From Marinococcus luteus_A (GTDB taxonomy: Bacteria > Bacillota > Bacilli > Bacillales > Marinococcaceae), in assembly GCF_034497705.1 (NCBI RefSeq), contig NZ_JAXRUV010000001.1, forward strand, positions 496,001 through 560,000: a DNA stretch of 64,000 nucleotides. The letters are read 5' to 3'. Positions 55,690 through 64,000 of the stretch are shown here, piece after piece (within the stretch, counting starts at the first letter, position 1; the number at the start of each line of letters is the position of its first letter). A model generated the notes under the pieces. It saw only the letters and a program-made list of their open reading frames with translations, was not told the DNA's origin and did no database searches. A program made the position numbers and the translations under genes.

Positions 55690-58600
55690 GTGCAGCGGCC
55701 AAGTCTTGACATGTATCAATGGAACAACGACACGGTCCGGAGCTTTTTCTCCCGGCATACGTTTTCCCAGGCAGCAGTCACCGGCGCCTTAGAAGAGGTG
55801 CGGGCCATGCCGGCGCTTGGCGAAGATGAGCAAAAGGACCTTAAGCGGCTGAAGGCGAAAAATAACGCCTCGGCATACCATGTCCTCGTCTGCGGTCATT
55901 TTTCTGCTGGCAAAAGCACGCTGATCAATCAGCTGCTGGACGGGGAATGGCTGCCGGCCCACCCAGTGCCGACGAGTGCAAATATCGTTTCATTTACAAC
56001 CGGCAGCACAGTTTCCTATGAGGTTACCACCGGCGGACAGACAGTGGCCGTACCGCCGGAGGACTGGACAAACGACTGGATGATGGCCGGAGAGACCGAG
56101 CGGGTAGAGGTGCAGCACCCAGATCTTCCGCTGCCGCCGGGAGTGACGCTTTTTGACACGCCGGGGATCGATTCCACCGAAGCCGCTCATCAACGGGCGG
56201 CGGAGTCGGAATGGATGATAGCGGATGGACTGTTTTATGTCACCGACTACCAGCAGGTGGAGTCGGAAGAAAATTTTTTATTTCTGCAGCAGCTGAACGA
56301 GCAGTACGTCCGCCCGTCTCTGGTTGTCAACCAGGTGGATAAGCATGAAGAGGAGGAGCTTTCCTTTCAGGCGTACCAGGACCGGATCCGGCAAAGCCTG
56401 GACCGGAGGCAGATCGAATACGAAAACATTTTCTTTGTGTCTGCTCTTTATCCGGAACGGACCGCTGATTCCTGGAAAGCCCTGCGGGAAAAAATGCTGC
56501 CTGAAGATTCCGGGGGGCGGAAGGATCGCATCCGCCAGACATGCGCCTCGAGGGCTTATTACATTACTGTGTCCCATTTGCGAGGTCGTCTTGCTGCCGC
56601 GGAGCCGGACGGGGAGATGCAGCACATCTGGGAGGCGTTTTCCACGCCGGGAGCCCTTTATGATGCACTTGAGGCCGATCAGGAAGCTGCCGGGCAGTTC
56701 AGGCACTGGGAAACGAAGGCGGAAAAAGCGATGCGCCGGACAATTTACGACGGCTTTGCCCGGGCCAAGCTGATGCCTTATCATACCCGGGCAGCCGTGC
56801 ATGCGTACCTGGAGTCCCGTCTTGTCACCTTTCGTGTGAAAAGCTGGCTGGGGACGCAAAAAACAGCCAGGGTGCGTAAGGAACGCGAAGCACGGGTGAT
56901 GGAAGAGCTGAATGAAAACATTAAAAATGAACTCGAAAATCATTTAAAACGTGATATGAAGCAGACCGCCGAACGTTACGCTGGCAGAGATCCGGAAGTA
57001 GAAGCCGCCATTGAGACGATGGAGGTGCGCGCAGACGCCGCTATGCTCGAGGAAGCGGAAAACAAAGGGGCACGTCTCACCGAGGCCTATGCGAGAACCT
57101 ATTGCCGCACGCTGGAGGAAAAAATGCAGACGGCCTACCGCCGGCAGCTAGCTGACTGGATGCCGCTGTTTTTGGAAAAGGTCCGTGCCCATAAGGAAAC
57201 GGAAGCTCATCGGGAGGAAACAAAGGCGGCAGCCCATCGAAAGGCCTGGGAGGCTTATGAAGCGTGGCGAAGGGAATTTTACCAGGTGAAGGAACTGCTG
57301 GAGGCCGCGCAGCAACGGCGGACCCAGGAGGCCGTTCCGCTGGCGCAGCCGGCAGAGCGTGAGCCAGTTACGCAGGCCGTGGCTCCTTCGACGGGCGAAG
57401 AAGTCTATTCGGTGCAGGAATGGTACCGGGACTATCTGGACAGTGCAGGCTGGGAGCGGGAAACCCGCCCGGACCCGGAGGAGGCGGCAGATAAGTGGCA
57501 GAAGCTGGCCCGGCTCATACAGCCGTATGCACCGCTTGAAGGCTTTGCCCGACGGCTCGAGGCCCGGGCCCAGCGGCTTCGGGAGCAGGCGTTCCGCGTT
57601 TCCTTTTTTGGCGGGTTCAGCGCCGGAAAGTCCACTGTGGCCAATGCCATGGCCGGAGAAACAGTACTGCCGGTATCGGCAAATCCGACGACAGCGGCCA
57701 TCACTCATATCAAAGCGCCGGACGACCGGCACCCGGACCGGAGCGCAGTGATTTATTATAAACAGCAGGCCGATGTCCTGCAGGACATGAATGACCTGCT
57801 CGCTCCGTTCGAGGTGCGCCTTTCGCATGTGACGGAATGGAGCAGCCGGTACGCCGCCTATGAAGAAGAACTGCAGGAGCGTTCGGAGAAAGCAGAAAAG
57901 CAGAAACGAACGGAACTCGAGCAGCAGCATCTGGAGCCGCTTGCGTTTGACGCCATGCGGGAGGAAGAAAAAAGGATGCTTGATCAGTACGTCTCGTCCT
58001 ATGAAAAGCAGGAGAGCAGTGCCGGCCGCTCGGAAACAGTTTCCCTCGAAGCTTTTCAGCAGGCCGCGGGTGCTGAAGAAGCCGCGATGATGATCGAGCG
58101 GGCGGATGTTTATCTTTCTACGAGGTGGACCGGCAGAGGGATGGAGGTCGTCGATACGCCCGGCATACATTCTGTGTATCAGCGGCATGCGGACATTTCG
58201 TTTCAGGAAATGAAGCGGGCGGACGCTATTTTGTTTTTATCGTATTACAACCATGCGTTTTCCCGCGGGGACAAAGCGTTTTTGGAACAGCTGGCTGCGG
58301 TGAACCAGACCTTTTCCTATGATAAGCTCATTTTTTTAGTCAATGCAGCGGATCTGGCCGCCGGGAGGCGGGAGCTCGAGGAGGTTCTCCGGTACGTCCG
58401 GGAGGAACTGGCCGCAATTGGTATTCATGACCCACTCGTTTTGCCCATTTCCGGAAAAGTATCGCTTCAGGACAAAACAGCCGGCGGCCTGGAAGGATTC
58501 GAGGCCGTATTTGAGCAGTTTCTTTCCGCTACGCTGGAGACGACTGTCATGAAGGAGGGCTGCCGGGAAGCTGCGGAGGTCCTGGACTACGTGGAACGGA

Positions 58601-59391
58601 CACGGGCGGATGCGGGACGGACGGATGCCGAACAGGAACGGGAAAGGCAAAACGAGATCGCGCAGCTGGAGCAGTTCATCACGGAGGACAAATGGACGGA
58701 ATCATGGAAGCGCATCGAAAAGCGGCTTTCGGAGGAAACGGAGGAGTTGTTTTTTTACGTGCGCCAACGGTTGTTTTATTATTACCGGGAGGAATTTCAG
58801 TTCTGGTTTTCGCGGGCGTACTTTCACGATCAGTCGTCGTTTCGCTCCCAGCTTCGACGGAAAACGACGGAGGCGGTCCAGCAGGTGCTGCAGCGCTTCA
58901 TGCAGGAAACAAGGATTACCTCCGCCCGGATTGAGCAGTGGATGCACCGTACCATGAACGAAGAAGAGCAGTACTGGAGAAAGCAGCTTCCGGACTATTT
59001 GCGTTACGTATTTTCGGTAGAGCAGGCGGCTTTTCCGCCAATAGAATCCCCCCCGCCGGAGGTGCCGGCGATCGCAGAAGCAGTCGAAGGCGAGTGGAAG
59101 ACGCTGACCCACTATGATTTTTTCATGAAGGGACAGAACAAGGTATACCGTGAAGTGCTGGAGCAACAGCTGCGTCCCGTCGTGGAACAAGAGCTTCAGA
59201 CCGTGAAAAAGGACGTCTATGCATGGGCAGAGGCGGCCGCACGGGACCGGTGGAAGCAGCGCACGGCTGAGTGGGAGTCGGCTTCCCGCCGGCAGGCGGA
59301 GTGGCTCAGGCAGGAAAAAACGGGAGAAACCGAACGGGAATGGGCCCAGCTTGAAGCAGAGGTCAGGAGGCTGGTTGGACAGACAGAGTAA
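55690..59391 (+). CDS. dynA: bacterial dynamin DynA (two fused GTPase modules)
   Basis: This 1233-residue protein has two dynamin-like GTPase domains in one chain, as in B. subtilis DynA (1193 residues). Module 1 has P-loop GHFSAGKSTL (~69), DTPGIDST and NQVDK. Module 2 has P-loop GGFSAGKST (~641), DTPGIHS and NAADL. Long helical stalks follow each. DynA tethers and fuses membranes and helps resist membrane-damaging agents and phages. GTG 55690 follows AAAAGGAG. Confidence 0.93.
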   Translation: MQRPSLDMYQWNNDTVRSFFSRHTFSQAAVTGALEEVRAMPALGEDEQKDLKRLKAKNNASAYHVLVCGHFSAGKSTLINQLLDGEWLPAHPVPTSANIVSFTTGSTVSYEVTTGGQTVAVPPEDWTNDWMMAGETERVEVQHPDLPLPPGVTLFDTPGIDSTEAAHQRAAESEWMIADGLFYVTDYQQVESEENFLFLQQLNEQYVRPSLVVNQVDKHEEEELSFQAYQDRIRQSLDRRQIEYENIFFVSALYPERTADSWKALREKMLPEDSGGRKDRIRQTCASRAYYITVSHLRGRLAAAEPDGEMQHIWEAFSTPGALYDALEADQEAAGQFRHWETKAEKAMRRTIYDGFARAKLMPYHTRAAVHAYLESRLVTFRVKSWLGTQKTARVRKEREARVMEELNENIKNELENHLKRDMKQTAERYAGRDPEVEAAIETMEVRADAAMLEEAENKGARLTEAYARTYCRTLEEKMQTAYRRQLADWMPLFLEKVRAHKETEAHREETKAAAHRKAWEAYEAWRREFYQVKELLEAAQQRRTQEAVPLAQPAEREPVTQAVAPSTGEEVYSVQEWYRDYLDSAGWERETRPDPEEAADKWQKLARLIQPYAPLEGFARRLEARAQRLREQAFRVSFFGGFSAGKSTVANAMAGETVLPVSANPTTAAITHIKAPDDRHPDRSAVIYYKQQADVLQDMNDLLAPFEVRLSHVTEWSSRYAAYEEELQERSEKAEKQKRTELEQQHLEPLAFDAMREEEKRMLDQYVSSYEKQESSAGRSETVSLEAFQQAAGAEEAAMMIERADVYLSTRWTGRGMEVVDTPGIHSVYQRHADISFQEMKRADAILFLSYYNHAFSRGDKAFLEQLAAVNQTFSYDKLIFLVNAADLAAGRRELEEVLRYVREELAAIGIHDPLVLPISGKVSLQDKTAGGLEGFEAVFEQFLSATLETTVMKEGCREAAEVLDYVERTRADAGRTDAEQERERQNEIAQLEQFITEDKWTESWKRIEKRLSEETEELFFYVRQRLFYYYREEFQFWFSRAYFHDQSSFRSQLRRKTTEAVQQVLQRFMQETRITSARIEQWMHRTMNEEEQYWRKQLPDYLRYVFSVEQAAFPPIESPPPEVPAIAEAVEGEWKTLTHYDFFMKGQNKVYREVLEQQLRPVVEQELQTVKKDVYAWAEAAARDRWKQRTAEWESASRRQAEWLRQEKTGETEREWAQLEAEVRRLVGQTE

Positions 59392-59434
59392 GTGTGTTAT
59401 ACTACAATTACTCTGTAAGATAAAGGATGGGGAC

Positions 59435-59770
59435 ATGAACGGAACAAATATTTTTTTAGACGACGTCCGACAGTCTCCGGATAATCACGTATTAGTGAAA
59501 ACAGCTGAAGAATGTATGCGATTACTGCAAAACACGGCTGATGTCAGCCATCTGTCGCTTGACCACGATTTGGGAACAAAGTATTTTAATGGTTTTTCCG
59601 TCGTGCTGTATTTACTTGAAAAACAAATCATACCTTCAAAGATTACTATACACTCAGCCAATGCAGTCGGCGGTAAACGGATGTACCGGAGACTGATGGA
59701 AGCAAGAAAGTCCGGAGAACTTCCTGAACGAGTGAAGATTCTGCACCGGCCGCTTCCATTGAATGCCTAA
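59435..59770 (+). CDS. cREC-type receiver-like protein
   Basis: This 111-residue protein matches the cyclic-phosphate-processing receiver-like family (cREC_REC): NIFLDDVRQSP at the start, LSLDHDLGTKYFNGFSVVLY in the centre and ITIHSANAVGGKRMYRRLM near the end. The Asp/His-rich centre suggests a metal or phosphate site; the activity is a prediction from distant homologues. ATG 59435 follows AAAGGATGGGG. It is close downstream of dynA. Confidence 0.65.
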   Translation: MNGTNIFLDDVRQSPDNHVLVKTAEECMRLLQNTADVSHLSLDHDLGTKYFNGFSVVLYLLEKQIIPSKITIHSANAVGGKRMYRRLMEARKSGELPERVKILHRPLPLNA

Positions 59771-59772
59771 AA

Positions 59773-59797
59773 AGGAGCCTTTCAGGGCTTCTTTTTT
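59773..59797 (+). terminator. intrinsic terminator
   Basis: AGGAGCC pairs with GGCTTCT, followed by T-run. Confidence 0.6.
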
Positions 59798-59849
59798 TAT
59801 ACTGGGAAAAGCTTTGCTATAATGGAAAGCATCAAAGGAGGCACAAGTT

Positions 59850-60140
59850 ATGCAGATAAACGTCACAGACCGGGCGGCAGAAGCGATCCGCCGTCTCGGT
59901 GAGAACCAGACAATTACGATTGCCTATGAATTCACGGGCGGGTGCCAGGGGCTTCAGGAATTCCAGCTGCACGCCTCACCTGGGACCTCGCCGGAAGTCC
60001 GGGCGGCCGATGAAGATACTATGCATCTGATCGAGCCGTCGCCGGTGCTCGACTATCATCCCACGCTTAAGTGGATGCTGAAAAACAAAAATCAGACAAT
60101 CGCAAACAATATTCATTTGTATGAACACACCGAAGCGTAA
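59850..60140 (+). CDS. HesB/YqkB-like fold protein
   Basis: This 96-residue protein resembles small HesB-fold proteins grouped with Fe-S biogenesis: NVTDRAAEAIRRL at the start, then TITIAYEFTGGCQGLQEF and VLDYHPTLKWMLKNKNQTI. Only one Cys is present, so a classical Fe-S scaffold role is doubtful. AAAGGAGGC precedes the ATG. The next gene is 12 nt downstream. Confidence 0.6.
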   Translation: MQINVTDRAAEAIRRLGENQTITIAYEFTGGCQGLQEFQLHASPGTSPEVRAADEDTMHLIEPSPVLDYHPTLKWMLKNKNQTIANNIHLYEHTEA

Positions 60141-60152
60141 GGAGGTCAGACA

Positions 60153-60956
60153 ATGGAGCGTTTAGTGGAAATGAAAAATGTGAGCATACGGACCAATGGC
60201 CGTGTCAGGCTTGACGACGTCTCGTTTATGGTCAATCAAGGCGAGCACCGGGCGCTTCTCGGCCTGAACGGCTCCGGCAAAACCACGCTCCTGCAGGCAA
60301 TTTTAGGGCAGGTGTGGGCCACTGAAGGAGAAGTGCACACCTGGTTTGGCCGTCACGGCAGGGTGAACATGCAGGACCTCCGCCGGGAAATCGGCATCGT
60401 CAGCAACGCCCTGGACGATCAGTACCAGCACCGCGCGGGTGAAACCGCCTTTAATGTAGCATTAAGCGGTTATTTTGCGAGCATCGGTATTTATGAGCAG
60501 GCACCGGAGGAGATCACAGCACGTGCAGAGAATGCGCTGCACACGTTTGGGGTGTCGCAGTACCGGGACGTGCCATATGCAGCGCTCTCACAGGGAGAAA
60601 AGCGCCGGGTGATGCTTGCGCGAGCCTGGACAACAGGAGCGAAGCTGCTGCTTCTTGATGAACCATGTACCGGGCTTGATGTAAAGGGAAGGGAAGAGCT
60701 GATCGAAGGGCTTGAAGCGTCGCTGCAGTCTCCCGATTCGCCGACCGTGCTGTATGTAACCCATCACCTCGAAGAACTCCCGGGAGCTGTGGAGGCTGCG
60801 ACGATTATGAAAAACGGACGGGTGCAGGCGGATGGAAAGAAACAGGAAGTCCTGACGGATCAGGAAATATCAACTGCGTTTGACGTAAACGGAAGCATTC
60901 AATGGCATGAGCAGCGGCCATGGTTTATTACCGGGGGAGCGACGATACGCCGGTGA
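60153..60956 (+). CDS. ABC transporter ATP-binding protein, YlmA-like
   Basis: This 267-residue ATPase has Walker A GLNGSGKTT (~39), signature LSQGEKRRVML and Walker B LLLLDEPCTGLD with the catalytic Glu, followed by VTHHLEEL (H-loop). It resembles YlmA. No membrane partner is encoded nearby, so it may work with a distant permease or act in translation-related roles. Confidence 0.82.
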   Translation: MERLVEMKNVSIRTNGRVRLDDVSFMVNQGEHRALLGLNGSGKTTLLQAILGQVWATEGEVHTWFGRHGRVNMQDLRREIGIVSNALDDQYQHRAGETAFNVALSGYFASIGIYEQAPEEITARAENALHTFGVSQYRDVPYAALSQGEKRRVMLARAWTTGAKLLLLDEPCTGLDVKGREELIEGLEASLQSPDSPTVLYVTHHLEELPGAVEAATIMKNGRVQADGKKQEVLTDQEISTAFDVNGSIQWHEQRPWFITGGATIRR

Positions 60957-61050
60957 CCGAACATAGCTGTTCGGTTAATAATAAAAATTTCAATTACCGT
61001 AAATATCAGATAAATAAAAGTTAAAATTATAAAAGAGAACACATCACATA

Positions 61051-61085
61051 AAAAAAAAGACCCTTCCTGATAAAGGAAAGGGCCC
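61051..61085 (-). terminator. terminator of the MDR dehydrogenase gene
   Basis: On the minus strand a GGCCCTTTCCT/AGGAAGGGTC stem is followed by T9. Confidence 0.8.
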
Positions 61086-61094
61086 TAAAACAAG

Positions 61095-62078
61095 TTATGC
61101 CTCGAACGATGCTACGATTTTTCCGCGAGTGTGACCGTCCTGCATGTCTTTTAACGCCTCCGGGATGTCACTGAAGCCGATAGTACGGCTCACGGAAGGC
61201 TTCACTTTTCCCTGGGAGGCCAGTTCTCCCAATTCCCGGGCAATGAACCCGAGATCTTTAATCTGTGCTTCATCATCGGAGCGGTAGACAAAGCCGAGTG
61301 CCACTTCATGAATGGAAGGGGCTAGCGTTTTCGCTACGTAGTGAGAAAGATCCGGCCACTCCACCACAGCAATCAAATGGCCGTTGAAGGCTAGATAATC
61401 CAGCGCTTCGGTGGCTGTCTGCTGTCCGACCAGATCAAGAACCACATCAACGCCGCGCCCGTCCGTCCATTTGTGTACTTCCTCCACCACATTCTCACTG
61501 CGGTAGTCCACCACATGATCGGCACCCAGGTCTTTGACATAGTCCGCATTTTCGCTCGAGCAGGTTGAAATGACCTTGAGACCGAGATGCTTGGCGAGCT
61601 GGACCGCAAAGCTTCCAACACCGCCGGCTCCCGCCTGAATCATAATCGTCTGTCCGGGACGAAGCGGAGCCTTCCGGTACAGCGACTGGTAGGCCGTAAA
61701 GCCGGCCGTCGGCATCGACGCGGCTTCCGCATGCGTCAATCCTTTCGGCACAGATGAGACCACATCCGCCCGGGTGGTGGTAAATTCCGCAAAACCGCCG
61801 TCTTCCGTCATGTTGCCGTGATAATACACTTCATCGCCGACCGACCAATCGGTTACGTCCGCGCCGACTTCATCGACCACCCCGGATACGTCCAGACCCG
61901 AAACGTGAGGGAAGGACCATTCGGGGAGAGGGGACGCCATTAATTTATAATCGACCGGGTTTAATCCTACGGCGTGTACTTTAATGCGGAGCTCATGAGC
62001 TTCCGGCTCCGGCAGGGCAATGTCCTCTTCCTTTAACTGGCCGGGGTCTCCGGCTTTATTTAGTACAAGTGCTTTCAT
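61095..62078 (-). CDS. zinc-independent MDR oxidoreductase (quinone reductase-like)
   Basis: This 327-residue enzyme has a GroES-like N-terminal domain (~25-130) and a Rossmann domain with GAGGVGSFAVQLAKHLG (~149-165) for NADPH. The zinc-binding residues of alcohol dehydrogenases are absent. It therefore belongs with NADPH:quinone reductase or enoyl-reductase-like proteins. The substrate is unknown. It is monocistronic and divergent from cheV. Confidence 0.85.
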   Translation of the reverse strand: MKALVLNKAGDPGQLKEEDIALPEPEAHELRIKVHAVGLNPVDYKLMASPLPEWSFPHVSGLDVSGVVDEVGADVTDWSVGDEVYYHGNMTEDGGFAEFTTTRADVVSSVPKGLTHAEAASMPTAGFTAYQSLYRKAPLRPGQTIMIQAGAGGVGSFAVQLAKHLGLKVISTCSSENADYVKDLGADHVVDYRSENVVEEVHKWTDGRGVDVVLDLVGQQTATEALDYLAFNGHLIAVVEWPDLSHYVAKTLAPSIHEVALGFVYRSDDEAQIKDLGFIARELGELASQGKVKPSVSRTIGFSDIPEALKDMQDGHTRGKIVASFEA

Positions 62079-62160
62079 TCTATCAACCTCCTGTCCTCCC
62101 TATACCTTCCACCTGCAAACCAAAAACATCCAAAAAATAAAAACTCCTGCCTGAATGCCT

Positions 62161-62187
62161 TTAACACCTGCCCGCCGGGACCGATAT
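62161..62187 (+). promoter_or_regulatory. sigma-D promoter of cheV
   Basis: TTAA, 15 nt, ACCGATAT compares with TAAA-N15-GCCGATAT. It lies 31 nt before the cheV start. Confidence 0.72.
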
Positions 62188-62217
62188 ATGAAGTAAAGAG
62201 ACCAGGAGGGAAACGGA

Positions 62218-63135
62218 ATGTCCTTAGCTAGCGAAAAAAACATTTTATTAGAATCCGGGACGAATGAGCTCGAAATCGTTCTTTTTTCCGTCGGAAGCAG
62301 TCAGTTTGGCATCAATGTGTTAAAGGTACGAGAAATCATTCATCAGGTGGAGGTGACTCCCGTCCCCAATCACCATGAGCATGTCAAAGGGATTGTCCGG
62401 CTGCGCAATGAAGTGATTCCGGTGATCGACTTAAAAAAAGTGCTTCACCACGACGGGGTAGATGACGCCCGGCATGACAAATACATTATCGCAGAGCTCA
62501 ATCAGGTGAAGGTAGCGTTTCATGTCGAAGAAGTATCTCGTATTCACCGCATCAACTGGGAGGATATTGAAAAGCCTAACGCCCTGTCCCAGGGGCTCGA
62601 AGCACGCTCCATCGGTATTGTGAAAATGGAGCATGCCATGGTCTTTCTGCTTGATTACGAAAAAATCATTAGCGACATTTCCCCGGACACCCTGTTTGAC
62701 CAGCACCTGCCGACGTACAGGCCGGACCGGGAAAACACGACCGTGTTAATTGCGGAGGATTCGCCGGTGCTCAAGCATCTGATTGTCGATACACTCGCAG
62801 AAGCCGGCTACAAGCAGCACCGCTCCTTTGAAAACGGCCGGGAAGCGTACGAGTATCTCGAGGAATTACTCGCAGACGACGCCGCGGCCAGCCTGCCGGA
62901 TCTCGTCATTACAGACATTGAAATGCCGCAGATGGACGGCCATCATCTGACGAAAAAAATCAAGGACCATGAAAGCCTCCGCAGTCTTCCGGTCATTATT
63001 TTTTCCTCTCTGATTACCGCGGATTTGTTTCACAAAGGAGAAAAAGTCGGGGCCGATGCCCAGGTGAGCAAGCCCGAAATTAATACACTGGTAAAAACAA
63101 TCGACAGCTGCATCCGCGCTGCTGCCGGCCGCTGA
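62218..63135 (+). CDS. cheV: chemotaxis coupling protein CheV
   Basis: This 305-residue protein has an N-terminal CheW domain (~15-160, FGINVLKVREIIHQVEVTPV and GIVRLRNEVIPVIDLKK) and a C-terminal receiver domain. The receiver has the acidic pair in IAEDSPV, phospho-acceptor Asp233 in VITDIEMPQMDG and Lys near SKPE. It couples receptors to CheA and mediates adaptation. It has its own sigma-D promoter. Confidence 0.95.
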   Translation: MSLASEKNILLESGTNELEIVLFSVGSSQFGINVLKVREIIHQVEVTPVPNHHEHVKGIVRLRNEVIPVIDLKKVLHHDGVDDARHDKYIIAELNQVKVAFHVEEVSRIHRINWEDIEKPNALSQGLEARSIGIVKMEHAMVFLLDYEKIISDISPDTLFDQHLPTYRPDRENTTVLIAEDSPVLKHLIVDTLAEAGYKQHRSFENGREAYEYLEELLADDAAASLPDLVITDIEMPQMDGHHLTKKIKDHESLRSLPVIIFSSLITADLFHKGEKVGADAQVSKPEINTLVKTIDSCIRAAAGR

Positions 63136-63146
63136 ACCACCGATGG

Positions 63147-63181
63147 AGCCTCTCTGCGAGCAAGCAGAGGGGCTTTTTTTA
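63147..63181 (+). terminator. cheV terminator
   Basis: AGCCTCTCTGC pairs with GCAGAGGGGCT, then T7. Confidence 0.88.
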
Positions 63182-63212
63182 TAAAAAATTCGAAAAAATT
63201 GAGAAATAACCG

Positions 63213-63241
63213 TTGACTGTATTATAACAACGGTATATAAT
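63213..63241 (+). promoter_or_regulatory. strong sigma-A promoter with direct repeats
   Basis: TTGACT, 17 nt, TATAAT. The spacer contains ATTATAACAAC (63221-63231), repeated at 63251-63261, exactly 30 nt apart. A third TTATAACAAC is at 63443-63452. Confidence 0.75.
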
Positions 63242-63286
63242 TTGAATTACATTATAACAACATTAACGAAAAGGAGCGATTTTAGG

Positions 63287-63388
63287 ATGCGTCATTTCAC
63301 AAGATCGAAAGAAGACCGTTACACCCCGGAAGAGGAAAATCAGACGATTCTCGACATGATTAATGACTATCACACCAACACTAAATAA
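63287..63388 (+). CDS. 33-residue protein of unknown function
   Basis: The ORF MRHFTRSKEDRYTPEEENQT followed by ILDMINDYHTNTK starts at ATG 63287 after AAGGAG. It has a strong promoter upstream and a strong terminator downstream, making it a compact single-gene unit. It is hydrophilic, so probably a cytosolic peptide. It is not recognised. Confidence 0.6.
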   Translation: MRHFTRSKEDRYTPEEENQTILDMINDYHTNTK

Positions 63389-63401
63389 CGCTCACGTCTC
63401 G

Positions 63402-63439
63402 AAAAGGCTTCCCGCAACGGTATGCGGGAAGCCTTTTCT
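63402..63439 (+). terminator. terminator of the 33-residue gene
   Basis: AAAAGGCTTCCCGC pairs with GCGGGAAGCCTTTT, then CTGTG; T-run is within the arm. Confidence 0.8.
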
Positions 63440-63519
63440 GTGTTATAACAACAAAAACAGCCGGGATAGAAAAACAAACATACATTCGCTATAATGGGAA
63501 TATGCTGAGGTGAGCAACC

Positions 63520-64000
63520 ATGAAAAAACAATCCTTACAGGAATTAATGCAGTGGATGAAAACTGACACGTCCATTGCGCCCAATATAGAATTCTGGCAT
63601 ACCGTGGAGGCACGGCCGGCCAAAACAGCAGCCTTCCCGGAACAGCTGCATGAGCGCCTGCGCGCCGGTCTTGCCGCCCGCGGCATCGATTCGCTGTACA
63701 CCCATCAGCATTCCGCGTTTGAAGAGGCTTACGGGCGGAAGGCCAATGTCGTCACCATCACGCCGACCGCCTCTGGGAAAACGCTATGCTACAACCTCCC
63801 GGTGCTGCAGACGATCATGGACGAGCCGGAGGCACGCGCTCTGTATCTGTTTCCGACGAAGGCCCTCGCCCAGGACCAGAAAAGCGAAATCAATGAATTT
63901 ATCGAAGAGATCGGAGCCTCCATCAACAGCTATACGTATGACGGAGACACGCCGCCGACCATCCGGCAGTCAATCCGGCGCGCCGGCCATATCGTCATGA
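63520..64000 (+). CDS. yprA: DEAD/DEAH-box helicase, YprA-like (3' end outside window)
   Basis: The first 160 residues of a superfamily 2 helicase are present. They include the Q-motif-like LYTHQHSAFEEA, Walker A ITPTASGKTLCYN (~75-88) and motif Ia FPTKALAQDQ. This matches YprA (now called MrfA in B. subtilis, a mitomycin-repair helicase). ATG 63520 follows GAGGTGAG; a TATAAT near 63491 is a likely -10 box. The gene runs off the right edge. Confidence 0.85.
   Translation, partial: MKKQSLQELMQWMKTDTSIAPNIEFWHTVEARPAKTAAFPEQLHERLRAGLAARGIDSLYTHQHSAFEEAYGRKANVVTITPTASGKTLCYNLPVLQTIMDEPEARALYLFPTKALAQDQKSEINEFIEEIGASINSYTYDGDTPPTIRQSIRRAGHIVM

Overview
The window looks like a chromosome segment from a moderately halophilic or alkaliphilic member of the Bacillaceae. 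The evidence is a gene order that follows the Bacillus subtilis lexA-to-citB region (lexA, yneA-like, yneB, ynzC, tkt, yneF, ccdC, citB, yneP, yneQ), typical Gram-positive ribosome binding sites, sigma-A and sigma-D promoters, and acidic proteins. No rRNA, tRNA, CRISPR array or intact insertion sequence was seen. Genus cannot be fixed from the sequence alone.

Layout. 1-9747 is the right part of a siphophage-type prophage: the end of the tape measure gene, Dit, a baseplate/fibre protein, a Tal-type endopeptidase tail protein, a fibre cassette with a duplicated 100-residue gene, then lysis genes (XhlA-like, amidase, XhlB/SPP1-type holin). 9900-11320 is an AT-rich three-gene cargo operon encoding a HEPN-domain protein, an acidic unknown and a SecB-like chaperone. 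This resembles a toxin-antitoxin-chaperone or phage-defence module and is the best candidate here for an undescribed system. 11630-13200 is a sigma-D-driven csrA-like/hag (flagellin) unit with CsrA-type GGA sites in the hag leader.

13500-25900 is accessory DNA: DUF4064 and DUF4352 membrane proteins, a DnaD/DnaC replication pair like those of prophages, small membrane proteins, a frameshifted lipoprotein gene, several Excalibur-domain surface proteins (one fused to a thermonuclease), an NlpC/P60 peptidase and a Cas2/SinR-like protein. 25000-30000 is a redox and universal-stress cluster: tandem Usp proteins, a NarL-type regulator with a degenerate receiver, and an Fnr-type regulator. A perfect Fnr box lies between the divergent genes at 25975-25990. 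30000-36800 is a run of about 15 small, mostly unrecognised genes, each with its own strong ribosome binding site, in several divergent paralogue families.

36800-54300 is core genome: the SOS operon (LexA, YneA-like, YneB) with three LexA boxes, transketolase, YneF, a heterodimeric ABC exporter, CcdC, aconitase, a double AAA+ protein, thioesterase, YneQ, NAD synthetase and MetA (with the acetyl-CoA-type residue Glu111). 54400-64000 continues with a YkuI-type EAL protein, the two-GTPase dynamin DynA, a small cREC-type protein, a HesB-fold protein, a YlmA-type ATPase, a quinone-oxidoreductase-like MDR enzyme, CheV with its own sigma-D promoter, a 33-residue peptide gene, and the start of a YprA-type helicase.
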